Assembly (NCBI GenBank): GCA_947000775.1
Contig: CAMQGK010000242.1
Coordinates: forward strand, 145,001 to 209,000
Direction of reading: 5' to 3'
Length of the DNA stretch: 64,000 nt
DNA from: Pterois miles
Lineage: Eukaryota; Chordata; Actinopteri; Perciformes; Scorpaenidae
Made by a program: the position numbers and the translations under genes. Under the pieces are notes generated by a model. That model did not search any database, had not been told where the DNA came from, and saw only the letters and a program-made list of their open reading frames with translations. How positions within the stretch are numbered: position 1 is the first letter of the stretch; every line of letters starts with the position of its first letter. Positions 11,301 to 24,700 of the stretch are shown piece by piece.

Positions 11301-14300
11301 GGTCAGGGAAGCTGTCCGACTGAAGAAGGAGTCCTTCCGGGATATGTTATCTCGGAGGACTCCGGAGGCAGTTGCAAGGTACCGATGGGCCCGTGGGGCG
11401 GCAGCCGCTGCCGTAAAGGAGGCAAAGCAGCGGGTGTGGGAGGAGTTCGGAGCAGCGATGGAGAAGGACTTTCGGTCGGCACCAAGGTGCTTCTGGAAAA
11501 CTGTCCGGCGCCTCAGGAGGGGGAAACGGGGAACCATCCAAGCTGTGTACAGTAAGGATGGGACACTGTTGACCTCAACTGAGGAGGTAACCGGGCGGTG
11601 GAAGGAGCACTTTGAGGAACTCCTAAACCCGACTGATACGCCCTCTCTTGTAGCGGCAGAGCTGGAAGCTGATGGGGGATCGTCGTCAATTTCCCTAGGG
11701 GAAGTCACTTAGGTAGTTAAACAGCTCCGCAGTGGCAAGGCCCCGGGGATTGACGAGATTCGCCCAGAAATACTGAAGGCTCTGGGTGTGGAGGGGCTGT
11801 CATGGATGACACGCCTCTTCAACATTGCGTGGAAGTCGGGGACAGTGCCTAAAGAGTGGCAGACCGGGGTGGTGGTTCCCCTGTTCAAAAAGGGGGACCA
11901 GAGAGTGTGTGCCAATTACAGGGGTATCACACTACTCAGCCTCCCTGGTAAAGTCTACTCTAGGGTGCTGGAAAGGAGGGTCCAGCCGATAGTCGAACCT
12001 CAGATTGAAGAGGAACAATGCGGATTTCGTCCTGGCCGTGGAACAACGGACCAGCTCTTCACTCTCACAAGGATCCTTGAGGGGGCCTGGGAGTATGCCC
12101 ATCCAGTCTACATGTGTTTTGTAGACTTGGAGAAGGCGTACGATCGGGTCCCCCGGGGTATACTGTGGGAGGTGCTGCGGGAGTATGGGGTGAGGGGGTC
12201 ACTTCTCAGGGCCATCCAATCCCTGTACTCCCAAAGCGAGAGCTGCGTCCGGGTTCTCGGCAGTAATTCGGACTCGTTTCCGGTGGCCGTTGGCCTTCGC
12301 CAGGGTTGCGCCTTGTCTCCAATCCTGTTCGTGATATTCATGGACAGGATATCGAGGCGTAGTCGGGGGGAGGAGGGTTTGCAGATTGGTGTGCTGAGGA
12401 TCTCATCGCTGCTTTTTGCAGATGATGTGGTTCTGCTGGCATCATCAGTCTGTGACCTCCAGCGCTCACTGGATCGGTTCGCAGCCGAGTGTGAAGCAGC
12501 TGGGATGAGGATCAACACCTCAAAATCGGAGGCCATGGTTCTCAGCAGGAAACCGATGGATTGTCTACTCCAGGTAGGGAATGAGTCTTTACCCCAAGTG
12601 AAGGAGTTCAAGTACCTCGGGGTCTTGTTCACGAGTGAGGGAACAATGGAACGTGAGATTGGCCGGAGAATCGGAGCAGCGGGGGCGGTATTGCAGTCGC
12701 TGTACCGCACCGTTGTGACGAAGAGAGAGTTGAGCCGGAAGGCAAAGCTCTCTATCTACCGGTCAATCTTCGTGCCTACTCTCACCTATGGTCATGAGGG
12801 CTGGGTCATGACCGAAAGAACTAGATCGCGAGTACAAGCGGCCAAAATGGGTTTCCTCAGGAGGGTGGCTGGCATCTCCCTTAGAGATAAGGTGAGAAGC
12901 TCAGTCATCCGTGAGGGACTCGGAGTAGAGCCGCTGCTCCTTTGCGTTGAAAGGAGCCAGTTGAGGTGGTTCGGGCATCTGGTAAGGATGCCTCCTGGGC
13001 GCCTCCCTAGGGAGATGTTCCAGGCACGACCAGCTGGGAGGAGACCCCGGGGACGACCCAGGACTAGATGGAGAGATTATATCTCCACTCTGGCCTGGGA
13101 ACGCCTCGGGATCCCCCAGTCAGAGCTGGTTAATGTGGCCCGGGAAGGGAAGTTTGGGGTTCCCTGCTGGAGCTGTTGCCCCTGCAACCCGACCCCGGAT
13201 TAGCGGTTGAAGATGAAGATGAAGAGACAAACACACACCAACCAACACAGTGAGATATTTTTTTTTATGTTTTGTCAGCCAGTATAACTACTGTAATAAC
13301 ACCTGGTGTTCCATGGATGTGCAGGGGTTAAAGAGACAGTGAATCAAGCTCTGACATTTTTAAGTGTGTGTGAATCTACAAGCATTCCACTGAAGAGTGC
13401 TGTGTGCGTATACTAACCTCAGTGACTTATCTCCTCCTATGATCCTGCGTCTGCGACGCTGGTTATTGAGTCTCAGGCCACAGGTCTGCAGTGCCGCAGC
13501 AGCATCTCCCACAGGATCCAGGGTGTAGTCACAGATGACGCCTGCATCCTCACTGTGACGACAGTCCTGGCCATCTTGACCTACAGCCGAACACTGACCT
13601 AAGGACATCTCGGTGCCCGAACATTGAACGTTGTCCAGATGAATGGGACCTTGACCCTCACCAAAATACGCCATGGACCGAGCTTTAGCGACACCACTGG
13701 GAGGTCAGCACAAAGACAAAGACATACCGTATATTTCATGTGCATAGAACTTTTTTCTCAAATTTCCAGTACATGTATTTTATTTCTACTACTATGCTGT
13801 TCACTGTTACTACTGTGATTGTAGAAATCCTCTTGATGCAACATTCCTACCTTCTCAATTCATATATGTCAGAACACATTCTTGTGTTTGAACAGTTTGT
13901 ATGACATACCGTATTTTTCGTACTATAAGGGGCACTTAAAATCACCCAACTGTTTAACTCAGACACTGATGATGAAGGATTTGATGGATTTGTGGAAGAG
14001 GAATGAACTGAAAAGTGAGTGTATTGTTTTGTATTTCATGTGTTACAACTGAAAAATGTTGAGAGTTATTGAAGTTATTGAGTTATTAAATGAACTGAAT
14101 AAAGTTTGACTTATCTGACCGTTTTGTTTTGCTTAATGCGCCTTATAATCCGGTGCGCCTTATATTGCGAAAAATACGGTAATTTGGTTCTGGTTTAGAT
14201 TATGGCTGTTTTCAAAACCGCATACTATCCTAGTAGTACGTACTGATTTTGCCAAAATGTAGTGTGCAGTATGTGAACAAAAGCAAAATCTACAATATGC

Positions 14301-17300
14301 CAAAAATACCCGAATGTTGCACTGATTCTGAGAAAATCTCCAGACCAGTCTACCTCACCCACTGTATCCCACAATGCAATGCGCAGCACCAATACTGGCT
14401 ATGGTAACACCAAAACGGCTTGTTTTATCATATTTTTCATTGCTATTTCATCACTACATTCACTTCTGAAAATCTTTGAGGCGAGAACTGTGTAGATTTC
14501 GAGAGTTTACAGTTTTACAACATTAAATGCTGAAACGAACCTTATCTCCATAAATTTCAATTATAAATTAACCAGAACCTGTTTATTTGCCTTTTGAATT
14601 GAAAAACTTCACAATCGCCTGTGGGTGTAGCTCACTCATCAGCCAGGCACTGAGGCTCACAGACCGGCTGCAGAGTGGCAAAACGGGAGGGAAAAGGACA
14701 CACACACTTGCGAGAAAAATATATACTTTAATACATTCTAATAAGCCCTCATGTGACACACACACACACACACACACATTGTGGAGGCTGGGGGCATTGA
14801 ACCTGAGTGGGCAATGTTCAAAGCTTCCATTGCTGAAGCTGCGGCGGTGAGCTGTGGCCTGATGGTCTTAGGTGCCTCAAGGGGCGGTAACCCTTGAACA
14901 CCGTGGTGGACACCAGTGGTCAGGGAAGCTGTCCGACTGAAGAAGGAGTCCTTCCGGGATATGTTATCTCGGAGGACTCTGGAGGCAGTTGCAAGGTACC
15001 GACAGGCCCGTAGGGCAGCAGCAGCTGCCGTAAAGGAGGTAAAGCAGCGGGTGTGGGAGAAGTTCGGAGCAGCCATGGAGAAGGACTTTCGGTTGGCACC
15101 AAGGTGCTTCTGGAAAACTGTCCGGCACCTCAGGAGGGGGAAACGGGGAACCATCCAAGCTGTGTACAGTAAGGATGGGACACTGTTGACCTCAACTGAG
15201 GAGGGAACTGGGCGGTGGAAGGAGCACTTCACTTTGAGGAACTCCTGAACCCGACTGATACGCCCTCTCTTGTAAAGTCAGAGCTGGAAGCTGATGGAGG
15301 ATCATTGTCAATTTCCCTGAGGGAAGTCACTGAGATAGTTAAAAAGCTCCGCAGTGGCAAGGCCCTGGGGATTGATGAAATCCGCCCAGAAATGCTGAAG
15401 GCTCTGGGTGTGGAGGGGCTGTCATGGATGACACACCTCTTCAACATTGTGTGGAAGTCGGGGACAATGCCTAAGGAGTGGCAGACCGAGGTGGTGGTTC
15501 CCCTGTTCAAAAAGGGGGACCAGAGAGTGTGTGCCAATTACAAGGGTATCACACTACTCACCCTCCCTGGTAAAGTCTACTCTAGAATGCTGGAAAGGAG
15601 GGTCCAGCCGATAGCCGAACCTCGGATTGAAGAGGAACAATGTGGATTTCATCCTGGCCGTGGAACAATGGACCAGCGCTTCACTCTCGCAAGGATCCTT
15701 GAGGGGGCCTGGGAATATGCCCATCCAGTCTACATGTGCTTTGTGGACTTAGAGAAGGTGGGGGGATACTATGGGAGGTGCTGCAGGAGTATGGGGTCAC
15801 TTCTCAGGGCCATCCAATCTCTGTATTCCCAAAGCGAGAGCTGTGTCCGGGTTCTCAGCAGTAAGTCAGACTTTTTTCCGGTGCGGGTTGGCCACCGCCA
15901 GGGTTGCGCCTTGTCTCCAATCCTGTTCGTGATATTCATGGACAGGATATCGGGGCGTAGTCGGGGGGAGGAGGGTTTGCAGATTGGTGTGCTGAGGATC
16001 TCAACGCTGCTTGATGTGATTTTGCTGGCATCATCGGTCTGCGACCTCCAGCACTCACTGGATCGGTTCGCAGCCAAGTGTGAAGTGGCTGGGATGAGGA
16101 TCAGCACCTCAAAATCGGAGGCCATGGTTCTCAGTAGGAAACCGATGGATTGGTGAGAAGCGCAGCCATCCATGAGGGACTCGGAGTAGAGCCGCTGCTC
16201 CTTTGCATCGAAAGGAGCCAGTTGAGGTGGTTTGGGCATCTGGTAAGAATGCCTCCTGGGCGCCTCCCTAGGGAGGTGTTCCAGGAACACCCAGCTGGGA
16301 GGAGGCCCTGGGGACAACCCAGGACTAGGTGGAGAGATTATATTTCCACACTGGCCTGGGAATGCCTCGGGATCCCCCAGTCAGAGCTGGTTAATGTGGC
16401 CCGGGAAAGGGAAGTTTAGGGTCCCATGCTGGAGCTGTTGCCCCCGCGACCCAACCCCGAATAAGAGGTTGAGGTTGAAGATGAAGCTGAAGTGACAGGC
16501 AGGGGAGCCAAATGTAATTGGCTTGTTGAATCACATGTTTTCTGATATAGGCAGCCCACAAAAAAACAGACTGGGTTGTCTTATTTAAGTTTGTGGGTTG
16601 GTAGGAACTCAACAGACCTTAATTGATGTAAAGGGGACAATATGGCCCCTTTAATGATTCAAGTACGGAATTGGCCATACGAGCCAGCCTGAGATACTCC
16701 AGAAGGGGCCTGTTAGTAGTTCCTAGGTTAGCCTCTTAAGAACCGAGCTCTTTTTTTGATATGCATTTTTGATGTCTCTTTGCTATTTGGGCTTATTGGA
16801 ACCTGATAAGTATAAAAAATAAGCATCATCTTTTGACATAATGTAGTTTTAGAGAAAAATTATGTCCACATATGCGGACACTCGTTCTGAATTTCCATAA
16901 AACACAATAAAATCACCATTGTGTAATAGTGCAAACCTCTATATGTCCACTCTGAACACAGCAGTGATTTTCCTGACTGCTTTTGCATTTATTAATAACA
17001 CTTGCAAACATGTTTTTTTTAAACATTTTGGAACATTACAGTACAATTTAACAAAATGAAATTTTTTTTCCCCTTTTGGACAGTCATAGTAACAGTATGG
17101 CTCATTTGAAGTGCTGCAAACAGTTGCAGGACTACTAGATGGCAGTGTACGTATCCTCGTACGTGTACACAAGACCCCAGTTAAATAAAATTAAGTATTA
17201 TGTTCATATGACCAAAAACGTGATGTCATCGCATGTGTACGCCAGGTCCTAAGAGGTTTAAGGCTAATACCAGAGAAGACGAGGCGCCTCGAATCTAGAA

Positions 17301-20300
17301 GCACCTGCCAGAGGGGATCAGACAGGCCAGCTCTATTTCTTTGTTTAAATTTCTATTAAAAATACACCGTTTTATTTTCGATGCTTTAGTTTAGCATTAA
17401 AGTCAACTTAAAGCTGTAGAGTGTCATTAGTGTTGCATGTTATTAAGACATAAACCAAACTAGAACTAGATTAATCCAATTTCTGTTCTGATGATCGTGC
17501 TCGCTGAAAAGTTTAGGCATCCATCCATCTGCAACAGCTTATCTCATTAGGCATCATGGGGGGGCTGGAACTGATCCCAGCTGGCACTGGGCGAAGGCGG
17601 GGTTCACCCTGAACAGGACACCAGTCCATCACAGGGCACATAGAGACAGACAACCATTCACGCTCACATTCACACCTATGGGACATTTACAGACATCAGT
17701 TAATCTGCATGTCTTTGGACTGTGGGAAGAAGCCAGAGAACACAAAGAAAACCCACACTAACACAGAGAGAACATGTAAAGTCCATACAGAAGGACCCCA
17801 AGTCGGATTCAAACCTGCGACCCTCTTGCTGTGAGGCAACAGTGTTAAAACTGAATTTCCCCACTGTGGGACTAATAAAGGAATATCTTTCTTTCTTTCT
17901 TTCTTTCTTTCTAACCACTGCACCACCATGAAGCCCAAGTTTAGGCATCATTAAAGTTATTTTAATTCAGCCAGTGTATGCCGTATTTTATGGAAATCCA
18001 TCCAATAGTTCACTCTGAACAAAAAATGTCAACCTGCAGGTGGAGCAGGAGGTCAGGAGAGTCAGGGGATCCACAAACTCACTAGGACACATCAACTGGG
18101 AACCATGAATGTTTGAACCAGATTTTCTGGCAATAAAATTGCCAAGACTGTTTGAAACATTTCATGCCAAACCAAAAATATCAACCTGATGGTGGCAAGA
18201 GATGAAAAGTCAGAGGATCAAGTGGAAATCATGAATATCTGGACAAAATCCCATGGTCATAAATACAACAGTTGTCACGCTATTTCTGCACCAAAGTGTT
18301 GAAATGATCAACCAATCAATTCTCCTTGCATTTACGGAGCCATGGTGCAAGCATGGCTAAAAATATCAAACAATGCAATGCAAAGATTTCCATCAAATTT
18401 TCTGAGTACATTCATGCTCTCAAGGGGATGAATCCTTTCCATTTTGGACACTGCATGACACTTAGGCAAAAATACGTGAGAAGGTGTAATCTATCATACT
18501 GACGTGAATCCCAGCTGTCTGCAAACTACAGCGGCGTTGACATCGTTCCAACCATCATCACACACACTTCCCCACTGACCGTTAATGAAGACCTCCACTC
18601 TACCCTCCTTTCTGCTCTCTCCAGCAACCAAACGCAATAGAGGGCCTGCAAACAAACATTACAGGAAAAACGTGCCATTATTGTGTTCATGCTGGTTATT
18701 ATTCATGCCCTGACATTTTCATATGCCTTTACAAGGGTAATGCAAACAAATGTCATTAGCAGAAAAAGTAACTGCCACCAGTGTGTGTACTTACCAACAA
18801 AAGGCAAAAGGCCTGGAACCTCATTGGTATCACCTTCCCTCTCGCAGCGGACACCTACATCTTCACTGTGGGAGCAGTCATGTTGGCCCCACTCAGAGTG
18901 GGTACAGGCCAGTAAATTGGCCTCTGCTCCCTGACATTGCACCTCATCCAGCAGGATAAGCCCGTAACCTTCTTCATACACCCCGTCAGGAGCCACCTTT
19001 GCTCGACCCCTACAGACAAGGCATGACAACAGAACATCCATCTCTCTATGGACACCTATCCACCAATCCTGTGAGAAACACTTCTGTGCAAATACCAGTG
19101 TTTGCTAAGTCTTTATTTGGGTTGCAACAATGACTGATAACACAAATAATTTCCTATAAACTGCAGATTTGGTTTAATTCAGTTCATACTGATTTTCTCC
19201 CAAATTTGAAGGATGCAAATTAGGTTTTCTAAGCCTTGTGTATACTGGTGGTTGGTGATATAACCTGTGTGTATATGAGTAAAGAATCTAATAATTGTGA
19301 GTATGAGTTAGTTTTGTTCATTTAAAACATTAATAAAATGTTTTTGTTGTTTTATACTTTCAATCAGAGATATGTAACTGTGGGCCACTGCAAGTTTTGT
19401 GTCAGCATGTTTTTATTGTAACCAACCTCTACAGATTGATTTCAGTTTGATGAAATAATCTGATTGAAATTATCAAACCAGTCAGAATTGTAGATTGCGA
19501 TTTTGGACAGTTGGTTGCTCTGTCTGTCTGTCAATAATACACTTTTTAATGTTGTGGTTCCAAGCAAACCCGCTTGTAGCAAAGTCCTACAAAGTACAAA
19601 GCGATTCTTCAAACACCTTTGGCCTAACTAGCAAATTAGCAATAAATGTAGTAAATACATTCATGCTCCACAGATGATCTCTATCAATTTAGGTCAACAA
19701 ATGACAATTCTTCAAAATCACCCATTGGCAAAACTACCAGCTTTGTACACAATAATACAGTCTATATGATAAAATGGGCAATTTGCTATGGAATTACAGT
19801 AAGTGTCAATGTTTATGGTCTCGTTTGTCTTGAACATGTCCTTGTACCCCTCACTTGCGTCTTATCCCCTTAAGATGAAGATCTTAAGATGCAAGATAAA
19901 GACGACAGAGGAATTAATACAGCAGGTATTAACAGCTCTGTATAGATTGGAATTTGCATTTACACAGACAGTGTCATGTACTGTCAAATAATATGGGTGC
20001 ACTGCGAGCGCATGTGAAATATCTTTGCAGGTTACCCCTTAAATTAACAGTTTGGCAAGCAACTTGCACACAAGGAGACATAGAATAAGGCAAATGAGCA
20101 TGGTCACCAGCAGAGGAACCTATTGACTGTAGTGGTCCTGTGGCCCTGCATTCAATCCCAGTCTTATGCCAAAATTTCTACTTACAGAAAATAAATTCTT
20201 TAATGTTCTAGACAGATTGTCATGCTGAGCACACTCATGCTTCCCAGAGGAAGAGCTGTTTTGAATTTAGTCAGCCAAGATATTGACTCACTGTTTGATC

Positions 20301-21746
20301 TACTGTATGTTCCTTCCCCCACCAAAGAACTCTGGGTAGTGACCCTAACAATGAGATCAAGTGGACAAATTAAGATTCTCTTGCAGGGTTTCTTAGGGAC
20401 AGGTGAAAAGCTCAGATGGACAATTTAGGTAGGAAGGAAGCAGGGAGGAGTAGAACTGCTGCTCCTTTGGAGCCAGTTCAGGTAGTTTGGGCATTTGATC
20501 AGGGTGTTTTCTGGACCCATATCTGAGAATGTATTCCAGGCACATCCAATCTTGGAACTTGTTGCCTTATTATCGGTCTGATGACTGATAAGCCTCTGGA
20601 AGCAAGGGGCTATATTTCTGGGGTTCTGGTGTAGCCAGCAGATATCCAGGCTGAGACTTCCTCTTCCATGCCCGTCCTCCCTTGCCCCAACCACGGCTTT
20701 CTTGCCTGCAGGTGTTGCTGTTAAAGTATTTTAATCAGAATTTCAATAATGTTTTATTTTTCCAAAGGAGAGACAAAAAATATTTTAAGAATGATGAGCA
20801 TTGGTAATGGTTTATTTCAACCAAATACTGTTTTTTCATATTCTGATCTCCCTTTTGCCTCTCTGCCTCTATGGACCAGCCTCCACTGATCCCAGGGAAT
20901 AAGTTGGAGGACGTGGCTGGGGAGAAAGGCACCTGGACTACTTTGCCTGCTACCACCACAACCGGAACTCATATATGAGGCAGAAGAAAAGATGGATACA
21001 GTCATAAGGCTCTGACAATAGCAACGTTTTCAGTATGTGGTTAAATATTTATGGGTTTAAAAAAAACTTTTGCTTTATCAAGGAAAAGAAACTGTTAGTG
21101 CTTGGTAAGAATGATCATCTGCAGACATAATGGCGCATGATTGTTCATCCCTACTGTAGACTGATAAAATCACAGCGTAGTAAACAGTCTCCTTAGGCAC
21201 AGAAGAGTTCTGTAGTGATGTAGTGATGCACTGACCTGAAACCCAGCTGTCTACACACTACCTGGGCGTTGAGCTCAGTCCAGTTGTCATCACACACAGT
21301 GCCCCATTCTCCCTGGTAGTAAATCTCCACACGACCTTCCCAGTGACTGTCCGCTCCCACCAGACGAACTGCACCGTCTGCTGCCACACAGGGAAACACT
21401 CATACTTTATTAGATTACATATAAGTGCATGATAGATCTCATCTGAATTAGTGTTGGTGTTAGTGGTCTCTTTTAGCTCAGTTAAGATCACTATATACCA
21501 GGATGATTCTCATAGGATATAGAAGCACTTAGTCAAATCTAACTGGACTTGCTGTAGATTCTTGAAAGCATTAGGTTAGGTTAGAGAAAATATAGAAGAT
21601 ACATTTTTACCGAATACCTTGATACCAATATTGCGAGGATTTTGTTTTAATGCAACTTGTTTTTGTTTTGTTATTCTTATTTCTTTTACCATTTCTTTTG
21701 ATGCTTTTGCCATATAATGTACTTTTTAAAGCACTATATAAGAAAT

Positions 21747-21781
<35 letters not shown>

Positions 21782-24700
21782 ATTATTATTATTATTGTGG
21801 TGGCCAAAAACTGTGGTTTGGGTTTTTCCTTTAACCACCATTCCACTTTCCTGTTGTTGGTTTTTTTTACCATATAAAGAGTGTGGGTGCAGTATGTGTC
21901 AGACTCAGATTAAAATAATCCCAGGGAGATTATTCATCGTTCACTGTTGCTAAGAATTAATTGCAAAATAAACATGTAAACACTAACACCGGTAACATGT
22001 CTACTGCGGAAAGCCTAATTACAACAATATCCAAAATCTCAGATATGTAGTGTCAGATCACAATATTGACAATCTTGACTCCCCACTCATCCTAAATGCT
22101 AGTTGGGATTCCCAGGCAATTAACCTCTGTTGTTAACATACAGCAAGGAATGCACAAACCTTTACACTAGGGCCATAAAACACCCAATGAGCATGTGCAT
22201 GGCCCAACATGGGAGGGCCAGCTCCTTGGTTCAAGACACAGCAGTCTGCCTACATCAATAGGACATATTGGAGGACAACAATGTACGACAAGTGATTTGA
22301 AAGAGGACTGGAGGAGGCTCTATCGCTGCATTTCCACTGCATGGTACAGCACAGCACAGCTCTACTCAACTCGTTTTGCTTTTTCTGGTTTTCCATAAGC
22401 AAAAGTTGTGGATAGTACATGGTACTTATTTTGGTACCACCTTGAGGTTCAAAGAGTGAAATACTGCAGACCTTTGACTGGTCACAGGAAATCATCGCTA
22501 GCATGACATGGGACAAAACTACCATTTCTAAATTGCCAAGCTACCATCAATAGCTACTGTGATGGTTTTATTCACTCGACCAAGATTAAAAAAAATGTCA
22601 GCCTGCAAAACTACAACCTACAACTGACTACATTTTAAAACTGATGAAATGCAGACATTCCTCTGGCTGGTTGGTGACAAAAGGATTCAGAGTGTCACGC
22701 TGAAGATGTTGTTACGGCAGTTTCAAATGGTGTTGCTACGGCGATCAGCTGAGAAATCTACCTACACTGAGGGGGTATTATCTGCAGTGGAAAAATAAAT
22801 AGACAAAAGGACCTGGTAACAAAAGTGAGTCAAGTCAAACCTTGCAGTAGAAATGAGGCATATGTCAACCAGCCATGTTCAGACCAACAAGAAAAAGGGT
22901 TTACAGCCATGCTAGTGGCTCTGTGAGGCTGCACTTACACAGTGTTTTGGGCTAAAAGCTAATGCTAGCATGGCAACAGGTTGCGTTGCAGGTTTAATAT
23001 TTACCATGTTCACAATTCAGTTTAGCATTCTAATATTTGTTAATTGGCAATAAACACACATTACAGCTGACCTGATGATGACACGAGAGGAAAAGTTAAG
23101 GGTTCACTAAAGTTGTTACAATTCCTATACAGTAGAAGTCTGTACCTAATTTCAAAGCAACCCATCTGATAGTTGTTGAGATATTTAATAAATAATAAAT
23201 AAAGGTTCATCTTATCTTATCTTATCTTATCTTATTTCAGTCTCAGATATTTCAAAGTGGTGGACGGACCAACTGAGTGACGGAGAGACAAGTGACTTGA
23301 ACCTCCAAATAACATCCTGGAGCTGCCCACAGCAAGACACAAGACTCAAATCACTCAGCACTGCAACCTGGGGATACGAAAGGTTGAATGCATGTACGTT
23401 ACTGTACAAAAGCAACAACAGTCGTTCTTGTTTTGATACCTTTGTTTTGTTTTGTCCTCCACTTCACTATGTTAAAGAACTTGAGACAGATTGGAGAAAA
23501 AGTTGATCATTGCTGTCAGCTTTTCTGCGTTAGAATTTAACAAGCTGATGGGACTTAAACAAGATAAATGGTGTGTAGAAACACATTTCTCTGCAAATAC
23601 TTACTTTGTTGTGCTCCTATATGGGGGCAATGGGAGATAAAAAACAATCCCAGCTGAGTATGGAAATTCTGCTTGACACTTAACATGCCCACAAGCTTCA
23701 GGCTTGTGAAAGTGTTTCAAAGAACCGTGAGCCAACAGACAGCAGAAACATAGCCAATGGCTTGAGTTGCAAAAATAGATTGAGGTGCTTTTATTTCCAA
23801 AAATAGTAAAAACAAAAACTTGGATGTCCACAGCAAAACAGACTAAAAATGCTAGGTTCAATTTGCAATAGAAAAAGTTTTTCTAATCACCACCACAGAC
23901 TGACTCGTGACCGTTGTTAGCCAGAAAAGTATTAAGCCCCTCCCCTACAACCAACCAACTTCATCTGTCATTTTACACAACCTGCAATTTTATAGCCAAG
24001 CATAATAGATAATCACCATTTCCTAGTCTAATATGTTAAATAAACCCCAAAACATTGACATCATATCATAAATAGCTAATTTAACCTATGATCCAGTTAA
24101 AGGTGGTATCTTCCACCATCAGCACACCTGTGTATGACTGCTTTAGCCTTGTTTCACACCCAGGGACTGTGGAGGAAAGGAACACTGGATTATGACTGCA
24201 GCAAACACTTTCTGTGAGCGGAGTATGAATAAACTGAGCCATATTAACTAAACGGTGAGACTGATGGTGAGAGTGGGATTTTTTTCTCCACTATATAGTA
24301 CTACAGTAGATATGTGTAGACATGCAGGCTCATTAGAATATAACGTTCACAGATTGAGAACTACCTTTGCAAAAGTGCAACATATTTTTCTCACAAGCCA
24401 ATCTGAGCAGACTGTGTTTTTTCAGGAGGGGGTCTTAAAGAGACAGGCCTAAAATCAGACAGAGGATGAGTACAGATATATTCAGACTGACAAGATGAGA
24501 AAAATGATGTTTTTTGAAAGGATGTGAACAAGTTCTAGTAGAAACCTAAAATACAAGAATGAACCTGGAAATGAGCAAAATACATCCCTTTAAAACCCTT
24601 TCACACTTTAAATCATGTGACTCTTACTTGACATCCATGTCGCCTAATGACCCACATGTGACCTCAGCGGCTCTCAATGTGTAAACAAACCTATTGAGGT

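Noticed and set aside
11016..11708. 230-codon minus-strand frame (also 12108-12710, 14738-15232 and 15769-16317)
   Set aside because: Antisense shadows of Rex3 reverse transcriptase; the plus-strand frame carries the real motifs.
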